From DATJJW01 sp035491935 (GTDB lineage: Bacteria > Pseudomonadota > Alphaproteobacteria > ATCC43930 > CGMCC-115725): a DNA stretch of 8,528 nucleotides. Location of the stretch: NCBI GenBank assembly GCA_035491935.1, contig DATJJW010000111.1, positions 1 through 8,528 of the forward strand, in the 5' to 3' direction. A model generated the notes under the pieces. The model saw only the letters and a program-made list of their open reading frames with translations, was not told the DNA's origin and searched no databases. Both the position numbers and the translations under genes were made by a program. Shown piece by piece: positions 1-6,907 of the stretch. Each line of letters begins with the position of its first letter. The stretch's first letter is position 1.

Positions 1-1076
1 ATATCTATCTGGGCGCCGATCCGCAGTCGCGCCTGGGCGTCGAGACGCTGGCGACCACCAATCGCGTCGTCATGGCCGGCGAGGTGCGTGGTCCCGCCTC
101 CGTCACCAAAGAGCAGCTGATCGAAGCGGCGCGCGCGGCGATCAAGGACATCGGCTACGAGCAGGACGGCTTCCACTGGAAGAACGCCACGATCGACTGC
201 CACATCCACGCGCAGTCCGTCGACATTGCCCAGGGCGTCGATGCCAGCGGCAACAAGGATGAGGGTGCCGGCGACCAGGGCATCATGTTCGGCTATGCGG
301 TCAACGAGACCGAAGAGCTGATGCCGGCGCCGATCCAGTTCTCGCATGCCATCCTGCACTCGATGGCCGAGGCCCGCCATGCCGGGCTGTGCCCGGAGCT
401 GGGCCCGGATGCCAAGAGCCAGGTCAGCCTGAAATACGTCGACGGCAAGCCGGTTGGCGCCACCACGGTGCTGGTCTCGACCCAGCATGCCGAAGGTGTC
501 TCCCCCGAGCGCGTGCGCGAGCTGGTGCGTCCGCATGTGCTCAAGGTCCTGCCGGAAGGCTGGATGTGCCCCGAGGATCGTTTCTTCGTCAACCCGACCG
601 GCCGTTTCGTCATCGGCGGCCCGGACGGCGATTGCGGCCTCACCGGCCGTAAGATCATCGTCGACACCTACGGCGGTGCGGCCCCCCATGGCGGCGGCGC
701 CTTCTCCGGCAAGGACCCGACCAAGGTCGACCGTTCGGCGGCCTATGCCGCGCGCTACCTCGCCAAGAACGTGGTCGGTGCCGGCCTCGCCGATAAGTGC
801 ACGATCCAGCTGGCCTATGCCATCGGCGTCGCCAAGCCGCTCGCGGTCTATGTCGACACCCATGGCGCCGGCCGGGTCGATGAGGACAAGCTCTCCCGCG
901 TGCTGCAGGAGATGCTCGATCTCAGCCCGCGCGGCATCCGCACCCATCTCGGCCTCAACAAGCCGATCTATGTGCGCACCTCGGCCTATGGCCATTTCGG
1001 CCGCACGCCCGATGCCCAGGGCGGCTTCTCCTGGGAGAAGCTCGATCTGGTCGACGCGCTGCGCGGCGCGTTCTGA
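1..1076 (+). CDS. metK: S-adenosylmethionine synthase (methionine adenosyltransferase), 5'-truncated by window edge
   Basis: MetK makes S-adenosylmethionine from ATP and L-methionine in the cytoplasm, releasing phosphate and pyrophosphate. The reading frame is open from position 3, so the Met at 72 is internal. The bases before it encode IYLGADPQSRLGVETLATT, matching the family segment that starts about 30 residues into the protein. The missing N-terminus should carry the ATP-binding HPDK motif. Counting from the Met at 72, the visible family blocks are GAGDQGIMFGYA (residues 65-76), the GGPDGDCGLTGRK stretch (182-194) and the phosphate-binding glycine-rich loop GGGAFSGKDPTKVDRS (207-222). 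About 357 residues are visible against roughly 385-398 for the family. The gene ends with TGA 15 bp before trmB on the same strand, so the two are probably co-transcribed. The product consumes methionine and feeds the neighbouring methyltransferase. Identity is secure; only the start is unseen. Confidence 0.98.
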   Translation, partial: IYLGADPQSRLGVETLATTNRVVMAGEVRGPASVTKEQLIEAARAAIKDIGYEQDGFHWKNATIDCHIHAQSVDIAQGVDASGNKDEGAGDQGIMFGYAVNETEELMPAPIQFSHAILHSMAEARHAGLCPELGPDAKSQVSLKYVDGKPVGATTVLVSTQHAEGVSPERVRELVRPHVLKVLPEGWMCPEDRFFVNPTGRFVIGGPDGDCGLTGRKIIVDTYGGAAPHGGGAFSGKDPTKVDRSAAYAARYLAKNVVGAGLADKCTIQLAYAIGVAKPLAVYVDTHGAGRVDEDKLSRVLQEMLDLSPRGIRTHLGLNKPIYVRTSAYGHFGRTPDAQGGFSWEKLDLVDALRGAF

Positions 1077-1091
1077 TCCGACGGTCCATCG

Positions 1092-1853
1092 ATGAGTAAT
1101 GAAACGCCGCCCGGTGCTCCCGGGCGGCGTGATCGCGTCCATGGCCGGCGCCGTGGCCGCAAGCTGCGCCAAGGCCAGCAGACCTTGCTGGTCGACGGTC
1201 TCGATAAATTCGCTGTCAGCCTGGATCGCTTGGAACAGGACGGTCTCGCCCCCCTGTTCGACCCCATGCCCCGCGCCTATTGGCTGGAGGTGGGCTTCGG
1301 CGGTGGGGAGCACATCGCCTGGCAGGCAGCCCGTAATCCCGATATCGGTCTGATCGGCTGCGAGGTGTTCCAGAACGGGCTGGTGAGCGCGCTCGGCCAT
1401 ATCCGTGCCGGTGACATCCGCAATATCCGCATCGTGCCGGATGATGCACGGCTGGTGTTGGAAATGTTGCCGGACGCCTCGCTGGAACGTGCCTTCGTGC
1501 TGTTCCCGGACCCCTGGCCGAAGGCCCGGCACCATAAGCGCCGTTTCGTTGGTATGGAGACCATGGACCAGTTCGCGCGCATCATGAAGGATGGTGCCGA
1601 ATTGCGCCTCGGCACCGATGATGTCGCCTATCTGCGTGTCATGCTGGCGACCGCCTGCGACCATCCCGATTTCGAGTGGCTGGCCAAGGGTCCCAAAGAT
1701 TGGCGCGAGCGGCCGGAGGATTGGCCCCAGACCCGCTACGAGGCGAAGGGTATTGAGCAGGGACGGCCGCCGACCTTCCTGCGGCTCAGGCGCAAGCCGC
1801 GCCGGAACCCGATCCGCTCAGATCAAGCTGACCTGAACGGTGGCGGCCTCTAG
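1092..1853 (+). CDS. trmB: tRNA (guanine-N7-)-methyltransferase TrmB
   Basis: TrmB transfers the methyl group of SAM to N7 of G46 in the variable loop of tRNAs. The 253-residue protein has a basic N-terminus (HGRRRGRKLR, residues 18-26), the SAM-binding loop of the Rossmann fold (E66, then VGFGGGEH to 74), the family signature FPDPWPKARHHKRRF (138-152) with the catalytic-region Asp140, and TDD at 175-177. The C-terminal TRYEAKGIEQGR (214-225) is the conserved tRNA/SAM contact block. ATG 1092 is the only usable start: no other in-frame ATG, GTG or TTG precedes the conserved core. No good Shine-Dalgarno precedes it, so it may depend on coupling to metK, which ends 15 bp upstream. About 17 residues past the family core (RRNPIRSDQADLNGGGL) run to a TAG that overlaps the stop of the convergent GT41 gene. 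Codons 5-13 form a strong hairpin. Confidence 0.97.
   Translation: MSNETPPGAPGRRDRVHGRRRGRKLRQGQQTLLVDGLDKFAVSLDRLEQDGLAPLFDPMPRAYWLEVGFGGGEHIAWQAARNPDIGLIGCEVFQNGLVSALGHIRAGDIRNIRIVPDDARLVLEMLPDASLERAFVLFPDPWPKARHHKRRFVGMETMDQFARIMKDGAELRLGTDDVAYLRVMLATACDHPDFEWLAKGPKDWRERPEDWPQTRYEAKGIEQGRPPTFLRLRRKPRRNPIRSDQADLNGGGL
1104..1130 (+). other. Perfect 11-bp GC hairpin inside the first codons of trmB
   Basis: The left arm at 1104-1114 (ACGCCGCCCGG) is exactly complementary to the right arm at 1120-1130 (CCGGGCGGCGT), with a 5-nt loop TGCTC. Ten of the eleven pairs would be very stable in RNA. It begins 12 nt after the A of the trmB start codon and 28 nt after the metK stop. No U-tract follows, so it is not a standard intrinsic terminator. 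It could act as an mRNA 3'-end or processing barrier for metK, or hold down trmB initiation. The structure is seen in the sequence; the role is inference. Confidence 0.7.
1850..1853. other. Convergent stop codons sharing CTAG (trmB / GT41 gene)
   Basis: The bases CTAG contain the plus-strand TAG of trmB (1851-1853) and, on the minus strand, the TAG of the TPR-GT41 gene (1852-1850). The coding regions overlap by 4 bp, with no intergenic sequence and no room for a bidirectional terminator. Each transcript must therefore end inside, or past, the other gene's coding region. Confidence 0.93.
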
Positions 1854-4204
1854 ATCCTTGATCCCACCATCCGGCGATAGGCTGCCTCAAGATCGCGAGT
1901 AAACCCCTCGGCATCGCACAGATGCCGGGTGGCTTCATCCCGAAGCCCCGCGCGCAACTCGTTCCGCCTGGTGGTATCCTGCGCGAGTTCGACCGCGATG
2001 CGCCGGTAGCTCTCGACATCCTCCGCCACCAATTCGGCATGGCCGCAGACGGTCAGCATGCTGGCACTGATCCGTCCGGCCCAGGTCGCGCCGCGCAAGG
2101 TCACCAGCGGCACCCCCATCCACAGCGTCTCGGCCGTGGTGGTACCGCCGCAGAACGGGAAAGGGTCGAGGGCGATGTCGATACGGCCGTAATCGGCAAG
2201 ATATTGCAGGCGCGGTACCGGCCCTTCCAGAGTCAGGCGATCCGGCCCGACGCCCTGGCCCGCGAACATCCCGGCCAGCGCCGCCGCCACGCCGTCATCG
2301 GCCATGGCGCCATTCTTGACCAGCAGCCGCGAGCCGGGCACGGCCTCCAGGATCGCGCACCAGGCGACGATCGTCTCCGCCGTGATCTTGTCGCGCCGGT
2401 TGAAGCAGCCGAAGGTGATGAAGCCGTTCCGTGCCTCAGGCGACGCCATCACCGGCACATCCGCGCCCTCGCTGTCGAAGCTCAAGTAACAGCCAGGCAG
2501 CCGGACCACCTCTTCGGTGTAATGCGCCTCCTCGCCGGGCGGGATGATCACCGGGTCGGCGATCAGGTAATCCATGCCGGCGATGCCGGTCGTACCGAAG
2601 AACCCCAGCCAACTCGCCTGCACCGGTGCCGCACGCGCCATGAACAGACTGAGCCGGTGCTCCGCCGTGTGGCCGGCGAGGTCGACCAGGACATCGATGC
2701 CGTCTTGCGCGATGAGTGCCGCCAGCGCCGCATCATCCAGCGGGGCGACGTCGCGCCACTGATCGACCGATCGCTTCAGCCGGTCGGTCACCTCATCGGC
2801 GACCCAGCCGGCCCAATAGCAGAATACCTCGACCTGGGTGCGGTCATGGGCGCGCAGCACGCCGCCCAGGAAATGCCCGACCGGATGACTGCGCAGATCG
2901 GCCGAGACGTAGCCGATACGCAGCCGGCCTGCCGGGTCGGAACGTTTGACCGGCACTTGCCAAGCAGGCTGCGGCCAGGCGGCCACCCCCAGCTCGGTCA
3001 CCTGGCGCAGGGCCGCCGGCGTCGTCCCCGGATGCGAGCTCAGCGCGAAGAGCAGATGGGCCAGCGCCTCCGGAAAATCAGGATCGAGCATTAGCGCCCG
3101 CCGGAACAGCGGGATCGCCTCCGCCATGCGTCCCTGCGTCTCCAACGCCGAGCCCAGGCCGACCACTGCCTCGACATAATCGGGCTTGAGCGCGAGGGCA
3201 CGGGCGAAATGCGCTTCCGCCTCGCCCAGCCGGTTGCATTTGCGCAGGGCCATGCCGAGGTTGTGCATCGGCTTGACTGCATCGGGCTCGATGGCAAGCG
3301 CCCGGGTGTAACAGTCGATCGCCTCTCCCAGCCGCCCGCACATCTGCAAGGCGTTGCCGAGGTTGCTCAGGCTTTCGACCTGCGCTGGATTGGCGGCCAG
3401 CACCCGGCCATAGGTCTCGATGGCACCGTCGATATCGCCGACCTTCTGCAGCGCATTGCCGAGATTGTTCAACACTGCGGCATTGGCAGGATCGAAGGTC
3501 AGTGCCTTATGGAAGCAAGCAATGGCATCAGTCGGTCGGCCATGAGACTTGTAAGCATTGCCGAGATTGTTCAACACGCGGATATCGGCGATACCACCCT
3601 GGATCAGCCGTTCAAAGATCTCAATCGCCTCACCCGGCCGCCCCGCATCGTTCAGTGCGCTGCCGAGATTGATCAGCGCGTTGACATAGCCCGGCTGCAA
3701 TCCCAGGACATGCTGGTAGACCTCGATCGCCTGGTCGAACTTGCCCTGCACTTGCAGCAGGATGGCGAAATTGTACCAGGCATCGACATAATCGGGCTTG
3801 AGACGCAGGGCCGAACGATAGGCATCCGCCGCTTCGTCGAGACGATGGGCCGCCTTCAGCGCGTTGCCGAGATTGTTGAAGGCCTCGACATATCCGGGGG
3901 CCAGGACCAGCGCACGCTCGGCATGGGATATTGCCGCGCCCACCTCCTGCACTGCCAGCAGGACAATGCAGAAATTGTTGTGGTAGCTCGCATTGTCCGG
4001 GCTGACCTCCAATGCCCGGGCAATGAGCCGGCGTGCCTCGGCGCTGCGGCCGGTCTGATGTGCCAGCACGCCCAGAAGATGCAGCGCCTCGGCATTGTGC
4101 GCATCCACCGCCAATACACGGCGATAAAGCGGCTCCGCCTCGGCAAGCCGGCCAGCCTCATGCAGCTGAAGCGCCTGGCTCAGCCATGTCGCCGCACCGC
4201 TCAT
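1850..4204 (-). CDS. TPR-repeat GT41 family glycosyltransferase (SPINDLY / O-GlcNAc transferase-like)
   Basis: GT41 enzymes transfer a sugar from a nucleotide donor (UDP-GlcNAc in OGT) to Ser/Thr or other acceptors on proteins; TPRs usually bind the acceptor. The 784-residue product has 11 gapless 34-residue TPRs (residues 4-377), most with the NNLGNAL helix-A pattern, then a degenerate cap (378-401). The catalytic region spans about 428-780: IGYVSADLRSHPVGHF with H440 and H444 (the H440 position matches the catalytic-pocket His of OGT), DLAGHT (508-513), QASWLGFFGTTG (529-540), FNRRDKI with K606 (the donor-phosphate Lys position), and DPFPFCGGTTTAETLWMG (680-697). Start 4204 is chosen because GGAGGG lies 9 nt upstream and TPR1 begins at residue 4; the upstream in-frame ATG at 4270 adds 22 residues of no TPR character. 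No signal peptide or membrane segment is visible, so it is probably cytoplasmic. Donor and acceptor are unknown, and there are no glycan or flagellar neighbours in view. Confidence 0.94.
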   Translation of the reverse strand: MSGAATWLSQALQLHEAGRLAEAEPLYRRVLAVDAHNAEALHLLGVLAHQTGRSAEARRLIARALEVSPDNASYHNNFCIVLLAVQEVGAAISHAERALVLAPGYVEAFNNLGNALKAAHRLDEAADAYRSALRLKPDYVDAWYNFAILLQVQGKFDQAIEVYQHVLGLQPGYVNALINLGSALNDAGRPGEAIEIFERLIQGGIADIRVLNNLGNAYKSHGRPTDAIACFHKALTFDPANAAVLNNLGNALQKVGDIDGAIETYGRVLAANPAQVESLSNLGNALQMCGRLGEAIDCYTRALAIEPDAVKPMHNLGMALRKCNRLGEAEAHFARALALKPDYVEAVVGLGSALETQGRMAEAIPLFRRALMLDPDFPEALAHLLFALSSHPGTTPAALRQVTELGVAAWPQPAWQVPVKRSDPAGRLRIGYVSADLRSHPVGHFLGGVLRAHDRTQVEVFCYWAGWVADEVTDRLKRSVDQWRDVAPLDDAALAALIAQDGIDVLVDLAGHTAEHRLSLFMARAAPVQASWLGFFGTTGIAGMDYLIADPVIIPPGEEAHYTEEVVRLPGCYLSFDSEGADVPVMASPEARNGFITFGCFNRRDKITAETIVAWCAILEAVPGSRLLVKNGAMADDGVAAALAGMFAGQGVGPDRLTLEGPVPRLQYLADYGRIDIALDPFPFCGGTTTAETLWMGVPLVTLRGATWAGRISASMLTVCGHAELVAEDVESYRRIAVELAQDTTRRNELRAGLRDEATRHLCDAEGFTRDLEAAYRRMVGSRI
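3074..4195 (-). repeat. Tandem 102-bp coding repeats (11 TPR units)
   Basis: The TPR-encoding half of the GT41 gene shows a 102-bp period, equal to 34 codons. The most conserved part encodes the NLGNAL helix: on the plus strand, versions of TTGCCGAGATTGTT recur at about 3456, 3558 and 3864, with diverged copies in other units. The 23 bp at 3453-3475 and 3555-3577 are identical and exactly 102 bp apart. These are protein-coding repeats, not a CRISPR or mobile element, and most units have diverged at DNA level. Confidence 0.9.
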
Positions 4205-4213
4205 GCCGATAAA

Positions 4214-4219
4214 CCCTCC
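4214..4219 (-). promoter_or_regulatory. Strong Shine-Dalgarno that decides the GT41 gene start
   Basis: On the minus strand GGAGGG lies 9 nt before ATG 4204. It falls inside the longer open frame that begins at 4270, so it argues for the downstream start and a 784-residue product. Confidence 0.8.
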
Positions 4220-4242
4220 GCAACCGTCAAAACAGGGGCGGC

Positions 4243-4270
4243 ACGATAACAGATCGCCCGCACACGCCAA
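4243..4270 (-). promoter_or_regulatory. Possible sigma-70 promoter for the GT41 gene
   Basis: In the 83-bp gap after cueR, the minus strand has TTGGCG (4270-4265), a 16-bp spacer, and TATCGT (4248-4243). Each hexamer matches 4 of 6 consensus bases. A start near 4236 would give a leader of about 32 nt containing the GGAGGG ribosome site. The match is weak. The alternative is read-through from the copA-cueR operon, since no convincing terminator is visible in the gap. Confidence 0.3.
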
Positions 4271-4287
4271 GCGGACTCGGGTAGGGG

Positions 4288-4689
4288 TCAGTGACAGCCG
4301 GCCAGATCGTCGATGATCGGGCAGTCCGGCCGGTTATCGCCATGGCAATGCTCGGCCAGATGCGCCAGCGTGCGCATCATCGCGCTCATCTCGTCGATCT
4401 TGGCGCGCAACTCGGCGATATGCGCCTCGGCCAGCGCCTTGACCTCGCTGCTCGACCGGTCCCGGTCGCGCCACAGCCGCAGCAGCTGGGCCGTATTCTC
4501 CAGCGAAAAGCCCAGATCGCGTGCCCGGCGGATGAAGCGCAACACATGCAGATCGGTCGGCCCGTAATGGCGATAGCCGCCCTCGCTGCGCGGCGCCGGC
4601 GGCAAGAGCCCGATCGCTTCGTAATAGCGGATCATCTTGGCCGAGACGCCCGACGCCTTCGCCGCGGCGCCGATGGTGTTCATGCTCAT
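4288..4689 (-). CDS. cueR: CueR-type Cu(I)-responsive MerR-family transcriptional regulator
   Basis: CueR binds its operator as a dimer and, when loaded with Cu+ (or Ag+/Au+), distorts a promoter with a 19-bp spacer to switch on copper export. The 133-residue protein has the MerR winged-helix domain (residues 4-72, with MIRYYEAIGLLPP and GGYRHY), a dimerization helix (about 80-112), and the metal-binding loop with C115 and C123 in the CueR spacing Cys-X7-Cys, followed by CPIIDDLAGC. S80 in SSEVK occupies the position that marks monovalent-ion sensors such as E. coli CueR (Ser77). ATG 4689 is chosen because it overlaps the copA TGA as ATGA, implying translational coupling; ATG 4683, two codons later, is also possible. 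A CueR operator precedes copA, so cueR is probably activated by its own product through the copA promoter. Confidence 0.95.
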   Translation of the reverse strand: MSMNTIGAAAKASGVSAKMIRYYEAIGLLPPAPRSEGGYRHYGPTDLHVLRFIRRARDLGFSLENTAQLLRLWRDRDRSSSEVKALAEAHIAELRAKIDEMSAMMRTLAHLAEHCHGDNRPDCPIIDDLAGCH

Positions 4690-6869
4690 GGTTCCGGCTT
4701 CCATCGCGTCAGGATCAAGGCATTGGCGACGACGCTGACGCTGGAAAGCGCCATGGCCGCCCCGGCGACCATAGGGCTGAGATAGCCCAGCGCCGCCAAC
4801 GGAATGCCGACCGCATTATAGGCGAAAGCCCAGAACAGGCCTTGAACGATCTTGGCCCTGCCGCGCCGGGCAATGTCGAGCACCGCCGGCACCAGCTTGA
4901 GGTCCGGCCGCGCCAGCGTCACCGGAGCGCTCGCCATGGCGACGTCGGTGCCCTCGCCCATGGCGATGCCGATATCCGCGGCGGTCAACGCCGCCGCGTC
5001 GTTGATGCCATCGCCGACCATGGCAACACCGCCCCCAGGCGCCCTCAGCCGTTCGACCGCCGCCACCTTCTCCTCCGGCAGCAATTCCGCCGATACCTGC
5101 GTGATGCCGATCTCGCGCGCCACCGCCTCGGCGCTGGCCGCGTGATCGCCGCTCAGCAATGCCACATTCAGCCCTTGGAGCTTGATGCGGGCCACCGCCT
5201 CGACGGCCCCTACCCGTACCGGATCGCCAAAGGCGAAGACCGCCAGGGCCCGACCTTCGCGGACCAGCCAGGCGACGGTATGGCCATCACGCCGATAGCC
5301 CGCCACCGTCTGGGCCAGCGGCGTCGTATCCACGCCCTGCTCCGTCATCAGCCGGTCGTTGCCGAGCATCAAGCCGCGTTGACCAATGATGCCCCGGCCC
5401 GGCAATGCGCGGATCCCGGCGATCCGCGCCGGCACCACACCCTTTTCCGCGGCTGCGGTCATGACCGCCTTGGCCAGCGGGTGCTCGCTGCCCTGCTGCA
5501 GGCCGGCAGCCAGCGCCAATGCATCCATGGCATCGACATCCGGCACCGTGGCCATGTCGAGCAGCGCCGGCTTACCCCGCGTCAACGTACCCGTCTTGTC
5601 GAAGGCGACGGTGCCGATGCGGCGCGCCGCCTCCAGGATTTCGATGCGACGGATCAGGATGCCATGGCGGGCAGCCGCCCCCGTCGTCGCCATGATCGCG
5701 GCCGGTGCGGCCAGCCCCATGGCACAAGGACAGGCGATGACCAGCACCGAAACGGCATCAATCAGCGCGTGCCCCGCCTCGCCCGTCCACCACCATTGGC
5801 CGAGGAAGGTGATGGTCGCCACAAGGATCACCAGGGGCACGAAGACCGCGCTGACGCGGTCGACCAGGCGCTGGATCGGCGCCTTGGAAGCCTGCGCCGT
5901 CTCGACGATACGCATGATGCCGGCAAGCCAGGTATCCGGACCAACGGCCATGGTTTCGACCACCAGCCGCGCCGGACCGTTGACGGCACCGGCGATCACC
6001 CGCTCGCCCGGCCGTTTCGGCACCGGCCGGCTCTCGCCGGTCAACAGCGCCTCGTCGACATCGCCTTCGCCTTCGCGGATCAGCCCATCCACCGGAATGC
6101 GTTCGCCCGGCCGCACCACGACGCGCTGGCCCGGTACGACCTGGCCCACCGGCACATCCGTCTCGCCCCCGTCCAGGCCCAGCACCCGGGCCGTCGCCGG
6201 CCGCAGCGCCGCCAGCGCGCGCAAGGCATCGCCCGCACGCCGCCGCACCCGGCGTTCCAGCCAGCGTCCGGCCAGGACCAGGGTCACCACCGTGCTCGAT
6301 GCCTCGAAATAAAGCGGCCCGCCGCGAAAGAGATCGAAGAGGCTGAGGACGAAAGCGGCACTGGTGCCGAGCGCCACCAGCAAATCCATGGTCGCGGCCC
6401 CGCCGCGCAGCGCCGTCCAGGCATAGGCATAGAAGCCCGCCCCCGCATAGGACAGGACGATGGCAGCCAGAATCGCCTGCGCCGAGGGCGGCAGCGCGAA
6501 ACCCGGCACGGCCATGCCCACCAGCAGCGGCAGGGTCAGGACGACGCCGACGCCGAGCCGGATCAGCTCGTGGTCCCATCCGGCCGCGGAAGCCTGGCTG
6601 GCGCCGATCGGGCCAGCGGCGCCCTCGTCCCGACGGGCTTGCGCCTTGTAGCCCGCACGCTCGACGGCGGCGATGGCACCGGCGATATCGGGGGCTCGTG
6701 CGAAGCTCACCCGCACCCGCTCGGATGCCAGATTGACGCTGGCATCGGTGACGCCGGGCACGGCCAGCAAGGCACGCTCGACGCGGCGCACGCAGGCGGC
6801 GCAATGCATGCCGGTGATGTCGAGGTCGCGGCTGGTCGCCGGTCCCTCCAGGGGTTTCAATTCATCCAT
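4686..6869 (-). CDS. copA: P1B-1-type Cu+-exporting ATPase
   Basis: CopA is an inner-membrane pump that exports cytoplasmic Cu+ to the periplasm at the cost of ATP. From ATG 6869 the protein is 727 residues. It has one N-terminal heavy-metal domain (GMHCAAC, C23 and C26), eight predicted membrane segments (about 101-205, 341-395 and 677-720), the actuator motif TGES (277-280), the transmembrane Cu+ site CPC (380-382) with Y684-N685 and M706/S709/S710, the phosphorylated Asp424 in DKTGTLT, the HP dipeptide of the nucleotide domain (463-464) and GDGIND (619-624). After CPC it reads AMGLAAP, where GLATP is commoner. The frame is open up to ATG 6914, but that Met would place the CueR promoter inside the gene; ATG 6869, just past the -10, fits better. 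The stop overlaps the cueR start (ATGA). One metal domain rather than two is common in the family. Confidence 0.97.
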   Translation of the reverse strand: MDELKPLEGPATSRDLDITGMHCAACVRRVERALLAVPGVTDASVNLASERVRVSFARAPDIAGAIAAVERAGYKAQARRDEGAAGPIGASQASAAGWDHELIRLGVGVVLTLPLLVGMAVPGFALPPSAQAILAAIVLSYAGAGFYAYAWTALRGGAATMDLLVALGTSAAFVLSLFDLFRGGPLYFEASSTVVTLVLAGRWLERRVRRRAGDALRALAALRPATARVLGLDGGETDVPVGQVVPGQRVVVRPGERIPVDGLIREGEGDVDEALLTGESRPVPKRPGERVIAGAVNGPARLVVETMAVGPDTWLAGIMRIVETAQASKAPIQRLVDRVSAVFVPLVILVATITFLGQWWWTGEAGHALIDAVSVLVIACPCAMGLAAPAAIMATTGAAARHGILIRRIEILEAARRIGTVAFDKTGTLTRGKPALLDMATVPDVDAMDALALAAGLQQGSEHPLAKAVMTAAAEKGVVPARIAGIRALPGRGIIGQRGLMLGNDRLMTEQGVDTTPLAQTVAGYRRDGHTVAWLVREGRALAVFAFGDPVRVGAVEAVARIKLQGLNVALLSGDHAASAEAVAREIGITQVSAELLPEEKVAAVERLRAPGGGVAMVGDGINDAAALTAADIGIAMGEGTDVAMASAPVTLARPDLKLVPAVLDIARRGRAKIVQGLFWAFAYNAVGIPLAALGYLSPMVAGAAMALSSVSVVANALILTRWKPEP

Positions 6870-6876
6870 GCTCGAT

Positions 6877-6907
6877 AATCTGGGCCTTCCAATGATGGGA
6901 AGGTCAA
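6877..6907 (-). promoter_or_regulatory. copA-cueR promoter, MerR-type with 19-bp spacer
   Basis: On the minus strand the -35 is TTGACC (6907-6902) and the -10 is CAGATT (6882-6877), separated by exactly 19 bp. This overlong spacer is the hallmark of promoters that MerR-family activators untwist, and the -35/operator half closely resembles the E. coli copA promoter. The -10 ends 7 nt before ATG 6869, so transcription should begin within a base or two of the start codon and the mRNA should be leaderless or nearly so. No Shine-Dalgarno precedes that ATG. Confidence 0.88.
6884..6904 (-). promoter_or_regulatory. CueR operator (CueR box)
   Basis: On the minus strand the site reads ACCTTCC, seven bases (CATCATT), then GGAAGGC. 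CCTTCC (6903-6898) and GGAAGG (6890-6885) form a perfect inverted repeat lying between the -35 and -10, as in known CueR sites (ACCTTCC-N7-GGAAGGT). Only the outermost base pair is imperfect (C for T). The cognate regulator is encoded two genes along in the same operon. Confidence 0.92.

Noticed and set aside
454..1095. 213-codon frame inside metK in another frame
   Set aside because: It is an Arg/Ser/Ala/Pro-rich shadow of a conserved gene.
3074..4195. Regularly spaced repeats resembling a CRISPR or minisatellite
   Set aside because: The 102-bp period equals one TPR in frame, and the sequences between are coding, not spacers.
1922..4249. Two long plus-strand frames (390 and 346 codons) opposite the GT41 gene
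   Set aside because: They are low-complexity translations of the antisense of TPR/GT41 codons; the apparent periodicity comes from the 102-bp TPR repeats.
4205..4270. Upstream start (ATG 4270) adding 22 residues to the GT41 protein
   Set aside because: The extension (MACAGDLLSCRPCF...) has no TPR character and would bury the GGAGGG site that precedes ATG 4204.
4205..4287. Possible terminator after cueR (GGGC/GCCC pairing followed by a short T run)
   Set aside because: The stem is interrupted by a 5-nt bulge and the T run is only four bases, too weak to call.
4842..6878. 678-codon open frame on the plus strand, antisense to copA
   Set aside because: Its product is rich in Arg, His, Asp and Gln with no domain. 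It mirrors the strong third-position GC bias of copA, whose frame encodes every P-type ATPase motif.
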